NCBI GenBank assembly: GCA_029260795.1
Contig: JAJDCO010000004.1
Location: 1-64,000 of the forward strand
Length of the DNA: 64,000 nucleotides
Origin: Planctomycetota bacterium
Lineage (GTDB): Bacteria > Planctomycetota > OFTM77
Direction of reading: 5' to 3'
The notes under the pieces were generated by a model, which was given only the letters and a program-made list of their open reading frames with translations, was not told the DNA's origin and did not search any database. Shown here one piece after another: positions 34,046 to 43,125 of the stretch (positions are counted from its first letter, which is position 1; each line of letters starts with the position of its first letter). Both the position numbers and the translations under genes were made by a program.

Positions 34046-35595
34046 GACGGGCACGGTCGAGCCACGCCTCGGCCGGTCCCCCCCCGGCCGACTCCGTGTT
34101 CGACGCGGACGTGAAGCGGAACTCCAAGGCGCTCACGATCGCGCATCTCTCCACTCGGCTCTTGCGGTTTCCCGCGCTCCTGGCGCTGGCCCCCTTCCTC
34201 GGAAGAGAGTCCTTCGGACGCTTCGTGGCGGCGGGGGCGCTCCTCGAGATCGTGCGCCTGCTGCACAACTTCGGCTCCGACGAGATCGTGTCCCGTCGGG
34301 TCGCGACCGTCCCTGGGCGCCTGGCGACCGTTCTCCCGCGTCTCCTCGGTCTTCGACTGATCTTGTCGGGGCTGGCCTTCGTCGTGGCCGCAATCTCGGG
34401 CGCCCTCTTCATTCCCGGTGAGCTCGGATTGGTCTTGATCGGCGCCTGCGAGTTTCCGATTCGAGCGGCCCTCGAGGGCCTGTACCTCCCGTTTCGAGTG
34501 CGACTCCAGATGCATCGCGTTCTCGGAGTGGCCATCAGCCAGACGGCCGCCTTCGTCATCGGCTGCCTCGCTGCCGTGATCCTTCAATGGCCTCTGACGG
34601 CCATCATGGCGATCGGTCCACTGAGCGCTCTCGTCGGCGCGATTCACATCGGAGCGATCGCCGCCGGACAAGGCTGGCTGCGACTGCCCCAATTCTCGAT
34701 GCGTTGGTCGCGAGGCATCTTGCTCCAAAGCTGGCCGATCGGAGTGACGGCCCTCTTGGTGCTCGCCTACTTCCGCGTCGACACCTTGATGCTCAAGAGC
34801 CTCGTCGGCGACGCTGCGACCGGTGACTACGGCCTCGCCTTTCGATGCAGCGAGACTCTGCTGATCTTGGCGGGTGCCCTGGCCACGACGTTCTACCCGC
34901 TGCTCTCCGCCCGGGCACGGGAGCCGGAGCGCTTTCGCCAGATCTTTCTCGAGGTCCAGCCCGTCATCGCACGGCTCGCCATCGGCTCGGCGTTCGTCCT
35001 GGCGACGGTCGGTGCACGCCCCCTCGAGCGGCTCTTCGCCGATACGACGTCCCTCGCCGCACCGTTGTGGCTCCTCGCCTGGGCGACCGCCTGCATGTTC
35101 TTCAACCAATTCTCGGCCCCGGCCTTGATCGCTCTAGGCGCCCAGGCTCGCGTGACCCGCATCGCCGGGACCAATCTGGTGCTCAACGTGGCACTCAACG
35201 CTTGGTGGATCCCGATGTGGGGCGTGGCCGGAGCGTGCGCGGCGACTCTGGCGACCGAAGCCACGAACGCCGTATGCCAGCAGTGGGTACTCAGTCGATC
35301 GATCGGACCTTGGCCCTGGTTTCGGCAGGCGAGCTGCGGCCTCGTGTGGCCCGCCGCGTCGCTTCCCGTCGCCTGGCTCGCCAACGAGAGCGGATGGGGT
35401 TGGCTGGTGGCTCTTGGAGTCAGTGCCGGAGTGGGGTTCCCGGCGCTGCGAGAGCTCTTCCGTCTCTGGCGGCAACGCGACCCCCTACCGACAGAGAAGA
35501 CCTCGAAGGCCGAGAAGCGGCCGGCTCCTCGACTCGATCGCCATCCGCCGATCGATCGCAAGCCGATCGAGAGCACGCGGAGCCACACGTCATGA
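34042..35595 (+). CDS. Wzx-type polysaccharide flippase (MOP superfamily)
   Basis: This 517-residue protein has about 12-14 membrane helices and the MOP/PST layout seen in O-antigen and exopolysaccharide flippases. Features are RLLRFPALLALAPFLGRESFG near the N-terminus, a central YFRVDTLMLKSLVGDAATGDY (the usual helix-7 region) and LVLNVALNAWWIPMWGVAGA near the C-terminus. It would translocate lipid-linked oligosaccharide across the inner membrane. Both ends overlap neighbouring glycosyltransferase genes by 4 bp, so it sits inside a tight operon. The C-terminal 45 residues are Lys/Arg-rich. An 8-base C run lies in its 5' end (34078-34085). Confidence 0.87.
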   Translation: MRRARSSHASAGPPPADSVFDADVKRNSKALTIAHLSTRLLRFPALLALAPFLGRESFGRFVAAGALLEIVRLLHNFGSDEIVSRRVATVPGRLATVLPRLLGLRLILSGLAFVVAAISGALFIPGELGLVLIGACEFPIRAALEGLYLPFRVRLQMHRVLGVAISQTAAFVIGCLAAVILQWPLTAIMAIGPLSALVGAIHIGAIAAGQGWLRLPQFSMRWSRGILLQSWPIGVTALLVLAYFRVDTLMLKSLVGDAATGDYGLAFRCSETLLILAGALATTFYPLLSARAREPERFRQIFLEVQPVIARLAIGSAFVLATVGARPLERLFADTTSLAAPLWLLAWATACMFFNQFSAPALIALGAQARVTRIAGTNLVLNVALNAWWIPMWGVAGACAATLATEATNAVCQQWVLSRSIGPWPWFRQASCGLVWPAASLPVAWLANESGWGWLVALGVSAGVGFPALRELFRLWRQRDPLPTEKTSKAEKRPAPRLDRHPPIDRKPIESTRSHTS

Positions 35596-36773
35596 CGACC
35601 TATGCCCTCGATGCCACGCCCATGCTCGGTCATCGCACTGGCATCGGGCGTTGCGTCTCCCAGCTCGCGAACGGCGTGATCCAGCGGCTGCAAGGGAGTG
35701 AGTCCCTGGTGCTCTACGCGACGCCGTTTGGCCGCAACCCCTGGACGGGAGTCTCGCTGGAGCCTCTGCAACGTCTCGCCACGCACGAGAGGGTTCGGCT
35801 CGCCCTGCATTGGACGCCCTACCCGCTCTTGCGACCGGCTTGGAATCACTTCGATTGCCCGTCCCTCGACCGACGAATCGGACCCATCGACGCATTCCTT
35901 GGCACCAACTACCGACTGCCGCCGACCCGCGCCCGACGCATCGCGACCTTCTACGACGTGGCACTGCTCGAGGACCCCTCTCTGGCTCCACCGCGCATCG
36001 CGCGGCGATTTCGGGCCACGGTGACCGCAGCCGCTCGACATGCCGATCGAGTCGTGACGATCAGTGAGCAGGCGCGGCAGGAGATTCGACGTCACCTCGG
36101 CGTGGAGCCTGAGCGCATCGACGTCATCCGCCCTGGGATCGAGGAGTACTTTCGAGCCCGGGGAGATGCAGACGCCGATCGAGCTCTTCTGCGCGATCGA
36201 TACGGGCTCGGGGACGACTTCCTTCTCTTCGTCGGAACGACCGATCCCCGCAAGAATCTCGACCGTCTCCTCCGTGCCTTCGCTCGCTGCCTCCCCGAGC
36301 CCGGATTCCCGTCGCGACTGGTGCTGATCGGTCAGGCCGGGTTCGGCTCACCTTCGGTTGAGGCGAGGCTCAACCAGCTCGGTCTCGGCGAGTCGGTCTT
36401 GCGGCCCGGCTTCGTGCCCGACAGCGATCTGCCGAGCTTCTACCGCCGCGCTCGCCTGCTGGCGTTTCCTTCGCTCATCGAGGGATTCGGATTGCCCGTC
36501 GTGGAAGCGATGGCGGCGGGCTGCCCGGTCGTGACCTCGAACGCGAGCTGCCTTCCCGAGGTCGCTGGCGGTGCGGCCGAGCTGGTGGATCCCCGGAACG
36601 TCGAGTCGATCGCGCGAGGCCTGCGCCGCGTGGCTCACGATTCGGATCGAGCGCGTCAACTGGTGACGAGCGGGCACGAGCGCGCTCGTGACTTCACGTG
36701 GGAAGGCTACGTCGAGCAGCATCTGGAGCTGTTGCGGCGGACGGCTTCCCCCCGTGCTCACGCCCATTCCTGA
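35592..36773 (+). CDS. GT4-family glycosyltransferase
   Basis: This 393-residue enzyme is the third copy of the WbaZ-like GT4 group here. It opens TTYALDATPMLGHRTGIGR and continues with RIATFYDVALLEDPSL. The C-terminal half has FLLFVGTTDPRKNLDRLL, LIEGFGLPVVEAMAAGCPVV and CLPEVAGGAAELVDP, which form the sugar-nucleotide site. The ATG overlaps the flippase stop by 4 bp, making it the last gene of the rightward unit. It faces the leftward GT4 at 36784 across a 10-bp gap with no room for a typical terminator. Donor sugar is unknown. Confidence 0.88.
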   Translation: MTTYALDATPMLGHRTGIGRCVSQLANGVIQRLQGSESLVLYATPFGRNPWTGVSLEPLQRLATHERVRLALHWTPYPLLRPAWNHFDCPSLDRRIGPIDAFLGTNYRLPPTRARRIATFYDVALLEDPSLAPPRIARRFRATVTAAARHADRVVTISEQARQEIRRHLGVEPERIDVIRPGIEEYFRARGDADADRALLRDRYGLGDDFLLFVGTTDPRKNLDRLLRAFARCLPEPGFPSRLVLIGQAGFGSPSVEARLNQLGLGESVLRPGFVPDSDLPSFYRRARLLAFPSLIEGFGLPVVEAMAAGCPVVTSNASCLPEVAGGAAELVDPRNVESIARGLRRVAHDSDRARQLVTSGHERARDFTWEGYVEQHLELLRRTASPRAHAHS

Positions 36774-36783
36774 CCCGAGGCGC

Positions 36784-38040
36784 TCAGACCGCCGAGGTCG
36801 ACGTCGCACAAAGTCGCTCGACCAGCGTGCGGAACTGTCGGCCCACGACTGCGGGGCGCAGCTTGTCCTCGGCAATGCGGCGCCCGGCTTCTCCCAGGCG
36901 AGAAAGGGCCTCGGGTCGCTCGATCCAGCGGCGCAAGACGCCCGCCAACTCCATGGCGTCGCCGGCGGGGACCACGCTCACGCTCTCGCCTGGAACGAGT
37001 AGCTCGCGGATGGCTGGAGTGTCGGCAGTCACGATGGGCCGACCGCGCACGAGAGCATCGTAGATCTTGCAGGGGATGACCCGCCGGGCCTTGGCCGTTT
37101 CGCCAAAGATGCCCAGACAGACGTCCGCGCCTCGAATCCAACGATCGAGCTCGGCTTCTGGAACCCAGTCGTCCACGAAAGTCAGCGAGGCTCTCTTCTC
37201 GCTGGCGAGTGCCCGTACGGCCGAGTAGTCCTGCCCCTGCCCCACCAAGGTGAAGGTGATGTCTTGATCCCTCAGAGCCGCTGCAGCCTCGACGATGGTC
37301 TTCACGCCCTGGAGGGGGACATAGGTGCCCACGAACAGAGCGGACAGCCTCCCGGGGCGCGATCCAGGCGGACGCTCCGCGGGCTCTTTCCCGCGAGGCA
37401 ACGCCGAGCCGACCGGCAACGCGGTGACGCCTTCGTGTGCCAGGCCGAGCGCGGCGACGAAGTAGTCTCGATGGGCCTCGGTATCAACGAGGACGTGATC
37501 GGCTCCATGCAGAATTCGGCGCTCCAATGCTCGAAACGCGCGTGCGAAGCCAGGCACTCGCTGGAAGCGCCCCCGGTCTTCACACAATGTCTGAGCGACG
37601 GGCAAGAAGGCATCGAGGATCAGAGGAACGTCTCGGCGGCGAGCCCAACGTCGCGCGAGCGGTAGGTCCAAGTATCCGGGATATCCGAGGACGAGTGCAT
37701 CGAAGTGTCCGCCGAGCTGGAGCTCACGAGCGATCTCGAGTTGAGCTTGCCACCACCGCGGTCCGGCAGCCAAGGCGCTCCGCCAGACCGAGCGCGAGCG
37801 CTCGCCGCGGCGCCAGATGGACCGATGACACGGGACGACCTCGACACCGGCCGCACGAAGCGCTCCGATCAGGAAGCGGTTGCGCGGGTAGCCCTCCTGC
37901 AGCTCGTAGGTCCCCACGTAGGCGACGCGCAACTGTGGCTTGGCATCCGGCGGTGGAGCCTGCTCGCTCGAGCTCGTCCGTGACTCGGGGCGCAGCCGGA
38001 TCGAGGACCGGACCGAGGACTCAGTTCTCGAGGTCTTCAC
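36784..38040 (-). CDS. GT4-like glycosyltransferase
   Basis: This 418-residue GT-B protein has PQLRVAYVGTYELQEGYPRN near the N-terminus. It continues with LSALFVGTYVPLQGVKTIVE and ITFTLVGQGQDY, then an acidic IFGETAKARRVIPCKIYDAL and RPIVTADTPAIREL. This gives a GT4 fold with a variant donor motif. The start is a GTG at 38040, since no in-frame ATG precedes the fold; it overlaps the end of the GT2 gene by 20 bp. The gene is therefore the last of the leftward series pilT to GT2. An acceptor on pili or on surface glycan is possible, but this is inference. Confidence 0.8.
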   Translation of the reverse strand: MKTSRTESSVRSSIRLRPESRTSSSEQAPPPDAKPQLRVAYVGTYELQEGYPRNRFLIGALRAAGVEVVPCHRSIWRRGERSRSVWRSALAAGPRWWQAQLEIARELQLGGHFDALVLGYPGYLDLPLARRWARRRDVPLILDAFLPVAQTLCEDRGRFQRVPGFARAFRALERRILHGADHVLVDTEAHRDYFVAALGLAHEGVTALPVGSALPRGKEPAERPPGSRPGRLSALFVGTYVPLQGVKTIVEAAAALRDQDITFTLVGQGQDYSAVRALASEKRASLTFVDDWVPEAELDRWIRGADVCLGIFGETAKARRVIPCKIYDALVRGRPIVTADTPAIRELLVPGESVSVVPAGDAMELAGVLRRWIERPEALSRLGEAGRRIAEDKLRPAVVGRQFRTLVERLCATSTSAV

Positions 38041-39004
38041 TGCGCTCGAACCGTAGCTGGGCGATCTGCTCGGAGATCAAGCCGAGGCCGAACGTCATGA
38101 CGGCCATCGTGATCAAGACGACGCCCATGTTGGTGAACCGATGGGTTGTGAGATAGGTCAGCAGGTACCAGAGCATGCCGACACCGCCAATGGCGGCCGA
38201 CAGCGGCACGAAGACCTTCAGCGGTGAGAAGAAGACGGCGATCTTCAAGATGATCATGAAGAACCGCGACCCGTCCCGAATCAGCTTGATCTTGCTCCGG
38301 CCTTCACGTGCGCGTGTCTGGATCGGCATGTAGTGCACGCTGTATCCGGCTCGGAAGAGGGACAGAGTGATCGTGGTCGGATAGGAGAAGGTGTTCGGCA
38401 AGAGGTAGACGAACTTCTTGACGACGTCGGCCCGCATGACTCGAAAGCCGGAGGTCAGGTCCCAGATTCGGCGGCCGGTGACATAGGTCGCGAAGAGGTT
38501 GTAGATGGCGTTGGCGAGGTCGCGGTGCCAGGAGGTGTCGCTCTTGCGGGTTCGAGCGCCGACGACCATGTCGAACTTCCGGGCGAGCTCGAGGAGCCGC
38601 GGCACGTCTTCGGGGCGATGCTGACCATCGGCATCCATGAGCAGGATGTAGTCGCCGGTTGCAGCGCGAATCCCGCGCTTGATCGACGCGCCATTCCCGA
38701 GGTTGTAGGGATGGCGGATGACGCGCGCGCCCGCGGCCTCGGCGGCTTCACCGGTGCCATCGCTCGAGCCATCGTCGATGACCAGGATCTCGAGGTCCAG
38801 GTCGTCTCGCCCGCCGAGGATCTCTTGCAGGTGAGCGACGGTCCCTCCGACCGCGGCCACTTCGTCGAGGGCGGGCATCACGATGCTGAGCGTGACCCGG
38901 GTCCGGGGCGGCGCCTCTGGTGCGATCGACCGAGTCTCGGGTGCCAAGAGTCCCGGGGTCGGGCGGCTCGAGCTTCGGATCTTCGGGGGTACGAGATTCG
39001 TCAT
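38021..39004 (-). CDS. GT2-family polyprenol-phosphate glycosyltransferase
   Basis: This 327-residue protein is a DPM1/GtrB-like GT-A enzyme: SIVMPALDEVAAVGGTV, LVIDDGSSDGTGEAA, HPYNLGNGASIKRGI, the DxD motif within LLMDADGQHRPED and DLTSGFRVMRADVV. Two C-terminal membrane helices (about 240-310) anchor it. Such enzymes make polyprenyl-phosphate-linked hexose, the donor for GT-C transferases such as the TMTC- and GT39-like proteins of this window. It lies 112 bp downstream of a prepilin gene on the same strand and overlaps the GT4 gene by 20 bp. Confidence 0.9.
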   Translation of the reverse strand: MTNLVPPKIRSSSRPTPGLLAPETRSIAPEAPPRTRVTLSIVMPALDEVAAVGGTVAHLQEILGGRDDLDLEILVIDDGSSDGTGEAAEAAGARVIRHPYNLGNGASIKRGIRAATGDYILLMDADGQHRPEDVPRLLELARKFDMVVGARTRKSDTSWHRDLANAIYNLFATYVTGRRIWDLTSGFRVMRADVVKKFVYLLPNTFSYPTTITLSLFRAGYSVHYMPIQTRAREGRSKIKLIRDGSRFFMIILKIAVFFSPLKVFVPLSAAIGGVGMLWYLLTYLTTHRFTNMGVVLITMAVMTFGLGLISEQIAQLRFERSEDLEN

Positions 39005-39116
39005 GGGCTGGGGTCCCGACCGAGCGGGCCGTCGACCCAGACGGTTGAAGATGGCTCTCCCCTCCTTCTCCTCCGTCCGGAACCGAGCCGGTGAACGGCT
39101 CGAGCTGCTCGGTTGA

Positions 39117-39818
39117 TCAGTTCACGATGTTCCATCTCTGTCCATCGACACCGATCGTCCCGACCGCAGTCGGTCCGGTGATCGCTCCGACGGTAGACGC
39201 AGAAAGGAACGCGGCCTCGGGAGACGGCGCGACGCCAGCTCCGACGAGGTTGTTGTATCGTTGAGCCTCGTTCGAGGTGGAGAGGATCTCGCCTTGTTGA
39301 TTGGCGAAGAAGGCTGGGCGGCCCGAGACACCGAAGGTGACCGGCCAGGCGTAGCACGCCCAGAAGGTCTCCGAGTTGTTGGCGTCGGGCAGATTCCCGG
39401 ACTGAGGACCTCCGTCCTCGGCCTCGGGGATTCCGATGCCCTCCGCATCCGGAAGGAACATCCGGAAGACGTAGCCGGAACGAATCACGGTCCCGGTGAC
39501 GACGTTCTGGAATGCGGCGGAGAGTAGAGGTGGATCGAGCGGGGGATAGCCGCCCCGCAGGCTCGCGCCACCGGAGAGCTCGGCCAAGTAGCCATACTCA
39601 CCAGCGCCATTGCGGTTCATGTCGACCTTGGCAGACGAACGGAGGGAGGCCTGCCCCGAGACGAGCGTGCGCAGCGTCCCGACGACGGCCTTCTCGTTCG
39701 CGGTCGCCCGCGAGCTGAAGACGGTGGGCAAGGTGAACGAGGCGATGACCGCGATGATGGTGATCACGGTCATCAGCTCGATCAGAGTGAAACCGGCTTG
39801 TTGTCGGTCACGAGGCAT
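39117..39818 (-). CDS. Type IV pilin-like prepilin (copy 1)
   Basis: This 233-residue protein has a class III signal peptide: a short basic leader MPRDRQQAG, cleavage before the Phe of FTLIELMTVITIIAVIA, and Glu at mature position 5. The globular part shares spaced motifs with the pilin at 40005: GAGEYGYLAELSGG, SGYVFRMFLPDAEG, WACYAWPVTFG and FFANQQGEILS. The prepilin peptidase at 50003 would process it. A GGGAGG lies just before the ATG, which decides the start against a 40-residue longer frame. It could be a major pilin, minor pilin or pseudopilin. Confidence 0.9.
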   Translation of the reverse strand: MPRDRQQAGFTLIELMTVITIIAVIASFTLPTVFSSRATANEKAVVGTLRTLVSGQASLRSSAKVDMNRNGAGEYGYLAELSGGASLRGGYPPLDPPLLSAAFQNVVTGTVIRSGYVFRMFLPDAEGIGIPEAEDGGPQSGNLPDANNSETFWACYAWPVTFGVSGRPAFFANQQGEILSTSNEAQRYNNLVGAGVAPSPEAAFLSASTVGAITGPTAVGTIGVDGQRWNIVN

Positions 39819-39886
39819 GGGGATCCTCCCTGGCGGGGGTGCTGTCTCTAGTCGTGTCGCATTTTCTGAAACCAGGGGAAGGCCGC

Positions 39887-39921
39887 CCGGAGGTCGAGGC
39901 CGCTGGGGGAACGACCTCCGG
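39887..39921 (-). repeat. Inverted repeat between the two prepilin genes
   Basis: CCGGAGGTCG (39887-39896) pairs perfectly with CGACCTCCGG (39912-39921) in the gap after the upstream pilin gene. It may act as an attenuator or RNA-stability hairpin that lowers downstream expression. No T-tract follows on the minus strand. Confidence 0.5.
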
Positions 39922-40004
39922 GGCGCGGGCTGCGCCATCGACGAATCGATGACCAGCGGTTTCGGTTTACCTTGAGACTGATCGGCTCAGACGGGACGTC
40001 GACC

Positions 40005-40703
40005 TTAGTTGACGACGTTCCAGATCTGACCATCTTGAGCAGTGACACCGATCGCGAGGACGCCGATGATGCCGTTGGCGGTCGTGCCCTGCACGAAGGC
40101 GGCGTTGAATTCCGGAACGACCGCGTTGGTCGCACCCGGGACGCCGCTGTATCGCATAACGATGTTGTTGGACGACAGGACATCGCCCTGCTGATTCACG
40201 AAGAAGCTCCGGTTACCCGAGTTGCCAAAGTTGGCCGGCCAGGCGTAGCACGCCCAGGTCGTCTCACTGAGATTCGGGTTCGGGGCGGTGCCGCCGACAC
40301 CACCGGTGTCCGCCTCGGGGACACCGAGACCGGCATCATCGGGAAGCAGCATGCGGAAGACGTAACCGGAGCGGTTGACGACGCCATCCTGGACGTTCCG
40401 GAAAGCACCGGACATCATCGGAGGGTCGATCGGGACCGGCTGGTTGCGGATGTTGGTCTCACCGGACAGCTCACCGAAGTAGCCGAACTCGCCAGCACCG
40501 TCGTTGTCCGCATCGATCTTGCCCGACGCCTGGCACTGAGCCTGGGCGGACGAGATGTTACGGAGGGTACCGATCGCCGCTGCCTCATTCGCACTCAGGC
40601 GGGAGGACAGCAGGTTCGGAATGGCAATCGAGGCGACAATGGCGATGATCGCGATGACGATCATGAGCTCGATCAGGGTGAAACCGGAATCGTTTCTCTG
40701 CAT
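40005..40703 (-). CDS. Type IV pilin-like prepilin (copy 2)
   Basis: This 232-residue protein has leader MQRNDSG followed by FTLIELMIVIAIIAIVASI, a textbook N-methylation helix with Glu5, then PNLLSSRLSANEAAAIGTL. The C-terminal domain matches copy 1 motif by motif (GAGEFGYFGELSGE, SGYVFRMLLPDDAG, WACYAWPANFG, FFVNQQGDVLS). The helix is closer to the PilA consensus than that of copy 1, so this may be the major subunit. An AGGAG lies 11 nt before the ATG. It follows the TPR gene and precedes copy 1. Confidence 0.92.
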   Translation of the reverse strand: MQRNDSGFTLIELMIVIAIIAIVASIAIPNLLSSRLSANEAAAIGTLRNISSAQAQCQASGKIDADNDGAGEFGYFGELSGETNIRNQPVPIDPPMMSGAFRNVQDGVVNRSGYVFRMLLPDDAGLGVPEADTGGVGGTAPNPNLSETTWACYAWPANFGNSGNRSFFVNQQGDVLSSNNIVMRYSGVPGATNAVVPEFNAAFVQGTTANGIIGVLAIGVTAQDGQIWNVVN

Positions 40704-40815
40704 TTTGGCTCGTGCTCCTAACGCACAGGATCTGACAGCTGACTCCACGCAACGCTCTCTCAACCGACTCACCGGGCGGTGAATCGGCCCGACGACCTCA
40801 ATGGAGCTCCACGTC

Positions 40816-41763
40816 TCATTTTCGCGGGGCTCCGAAGTCGCCGTTCCTCTCCATTCCTTCCCAAAGTCCTTTCAGCCGCTCGATCGTCGGATCGCCGTCC
40901 GTCGACCGTGCTGTCATCTCTCTCTCCACCGCTTCGGGATCGATCTCGAACGCGGCGCTCAAGGCGTCCTGCGCCTCGACGGCCTGCTCGAGCTCGAGTG
41001 CCACTCCGGCGCGCAGAAGCTGAGCTTCCCACGATCGCGGGCTGAGCTCGTTCGTGCGTCGGAAGGCATCCAAAGCGGCTTCCCGGTTTCCCATCGCGAT
41101 CTGTACTTCTCCGAGGAGGAACGTCGTGCCGGCATCGTTCGGGGCCAACTCCAGCGCCCGCTTGCAAGCGACGAGTGCTTCTTGAGGGCTCTCGAGCTTG
41201 CGGTGGCACTCGGCCATCAGGCCGTAGGCCCGGGCCCGATCCGGCCACCTCGCCGATACCTTTCGACATTCGGCCAGGGCCGTCCTGAAGTCTTTTTGGC
41301 GGAATTGGATCGACGCAATCCCCAGATACACCTGCTCTTGCAGATCCTCATCCTCGATCGTCTCCAGAGCCTGCTGATACGCTGCGATGGCCTCGGCGAA
41401 GTTCTCCTGCTTCTCTTCGACGAAGCCAAGGATCAGCTCACGCTGCCCCCGCCCAGCGCTCGAGAGGCTCGGATGGGCCAGCTCCTCACGAGCTCGCACG
41501 TAATCCTCGGCACGCGCAAAGGCCTCTGCGGCGACGAGGCGTACCTCGAAGTCGTCGGGGTAGTGCTCGATCGCCTCTTCCACGGTGGATCGCGCCTCAT
41601 CGTGCAGTCCCAATCGGAGCTGCACACGGGCGGATCCGATCAGAGTGCCGGCGTCCGCCGGCGCCTCATACCAGAAGCCCACATAGGCGAGCACCGCGAC
41701 GACGGCCGCTGTAACGGCGTACAGGATCCAGCGTCCTCGGCTCGAGTTGGACGAGCTGTCCAT
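40816..41763 (-). CDS. Membrane-anchored TPR protein of the pilus operon
   Basis: This 315-residue protein has one N-terminal membrane helix (about 12-32) followed by tandem tetratricopeptide repeats filling the rest. Examples are LHDEARSTVEEAIEHYPDDF, FAEAIAAYQQALETIED and PQEALVACKRALELAPNDAG. TPR proteins such as PilF/PilW assist secretin or pilus assembly, but those are usually lipoproteins and no lipobox is present here. The start at 41763 follows an AAGGAGA; a frame 14 residues longer is possible. It lies between pilC and the pilin genes, so a role in pilus assembly is likely by context. Confidence 0.8.
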   Translation of the reverse strand: MDSSSNSSRGRWILYAVTAAVVAVLAYVGFWYEAPADAGTLIGSARVQLRLGLHDEARSTVEEAIEHYPDDFEVRLVAAEAFARAEDYVRAREELAHPSLSSAGRGQRELILGFVEEKQENFAEAIAAYQQALETIEDEDLQEQVYLGIASIQFRQKDFRTALAECRKVSARWPDRARAYGLMAECHRKLESPQEALVACKRALELAPNDAGTTFLLGEVQIAMGNREAALDAFRRTNELSPRSWEAQLLRAGVALELEQAVEAQDALSAAFEIDPEAVEREMTARSTDGDPTIERLKGLWEGMERNGDFGAPRK

Positions 41764-41838
41764 GCGACGAAATCTCCTTCTCCAGGGATGCGGCCGAGCG
41801 GCCATTGCCGCTCGGCATCAGAAGCGTCTCGGCTCTTC

Positions 41839-43074
41839 TCAACCGCCCGACGAGAGCATCTTCTGCAGCTCGAGGATGGGGAGGAACACGGCCAGGACGA
41901 TGAAGAACACCAAGCCACCCATGACCGTGATCATGAGGGGCTCGATGAGTGAGGTGAGGCCCTTGATCATTGCGGAGACCTGCTCGTCGTAGAACGTCGA
42001 GATCTTCTCGAGCAGGCTCTCCATCGACCCCGACTTCTCACCGATCGCGATCATGCGCGTGACCATCGGCGGGAAGACCCAGCTCGTGGACAAGGGATCG
42101 CTGAGCGTGTCTCCGGACAGCACGCTGGTCTTGGCGCGCTCGACGACACGATGAATGACGCGGTTGTTGACGGTCTCGCCGACTACGTCGAGCGCACCCA
42201 GGATCGGCACACCGCTTCGAATCAGAGTGGCGAACGTCCGCGCGAAGCGCGACAAGGCCACCTTGGTGGCCAGGCTACCGAAGACCGGGGCCTTCAGTTT
42301 GCACCAGTCGAGCTGGTAGCGACCGCGCTCGGTTCGACCATAGACCTGGAGCAGGAGGAAGGCGCCCACCGCGCCGCCGGCCACCGTCAGCCAATGGTGC
42401 TGGCAGAACTCGCTCAGATCGAGCACGAACTGCGTGATCGCCGGCAGCTTGATCTCGAGCGAGTCGAACATCGGTCGGAACTTCGGCACAATGACGACGA
42501 TCAGGAAGGCGGTGATCGCGGTGACCAAGAGCAGCGAGACGGCCGGGTAGGTCATGGCGGCCCGCACCTCACGGCGCAAGCGCGAGGACGCTTCGAGGTA
42601 CTCGGCCAGACGCACGAGGATGTCGTCGAGCTGACCCGAGACCTCACCGGCTCGCACCATGTTGACGTAGATGTTCGGGAAGACCTTGGGGTGCTTCTCG
42701 AGCGACTTGGAGAGATCCGAGCCGGCGCGGATGTCTTCGACCACGGTCATGACGGCCGAGTACAGTCGACTGCCTTCGATTTGCTCGGTGAGGATCTCGA
42801 GGGACTCGAGGAGCGGAACTCCGGAGCCGATCATGGTGGCGAGCTGCCGCGTGACGACGACCAACTCATCCTTCTTGCGACGCCTTCGGCCCTTGCCTTT
42901 CCTCACCAGGTTGGAGAAGGGGATCGCTCCGCCGGCCTCGAGCTTCTTCACGTCGAGGATGACGAGATTCTTGCGTCGCAGCTCGCGGATTGCCTCGGCC
43001 TGGTTCTCGGCAATGATCGTACCCGACACACTGCCTGACGAATTGCTCTTCGCCAGGTACTTGAACTTGGGCAT
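41839..43074 (-). CDS. pilC: Type IV pilus inner-membrane platform protein PilC (GspF family)
   Basis: This 411-residue protein has the two GspF/PilC domains. The N-terminal region MPKFKYLAKSNSSGSVSGTI is the usual start, with LVVVTRQLATMIGSGVPLLE in the first domain and FARTFATLIRSGVPILGALD in the second. It has three membrane helices (about 170-190, 210-230 and near the C-terminus, LMITVMGGLVFFIVLAVFLPI). It links the cytoplasmic ATPases to the growing pilus. It lies 51 bp after pilB and 75 bp before the TPR gene. Confidence 0.95.
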   Translation of the reverse strand: MPKFKYLAKSNSSGSVSGTIIAENQAEAIRELRRKNLVILDVKKLEAGGAIPFSNLVRKGKGRRRRKKDELVVVTRQLATMIGSGVPLLESLEILTEQIEGSRLYSAVMTVVEDIRAGSDLSKSLEKHPKVFPNIYVNMVRAGEVSGQLDDILVRLAEYLEASSRLRREVRAAMTYPAVSLLLVTAITAFLIVVIVPKFRPMFDSLEIKLPAITQFVLDLSEFCQHHWLTVAGGAVGAFLLLQVYGRTERGRYQLDWCKLKAPVFGSLATKVALSRFARTFATLIRSGVPILGALDVVGETVNNRVIHRVVERAKTSVLSGDTLSDPLSTSWVFPPMVTRMIAIGEKSGSMESLLEKISTFYDEQVSAMIKGLTSLIEPLMITVMGGLVFFIVLAVFLPILELQKMLSSGG

Positions 43075-43125
43075 CCGAGGGATCCTCTCTCAGTTCCGGA
43101 CGCCGCCCGACCGGGGCGGTGGCGG

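Noticed and set aside
34078-34085. Eight-base C runs in the flippase, TMTC-like (29173-29180) and lipoprotein copy B (52453-52460) genes as phase-variation tracts
   Set aside because: At this GC content several runs of eight C or G are expected by chance in 64 kb, so their number gives no evidence of selection. Strain or read-level variation would be needed.
39819-40004. Possible c-di-GMP riboswitch upstream of the pilin gene
   Set aside because: A GGTAAACC-like string occurs on the minus strand, but the conserved GEMM core elements and the paired helices were not found.
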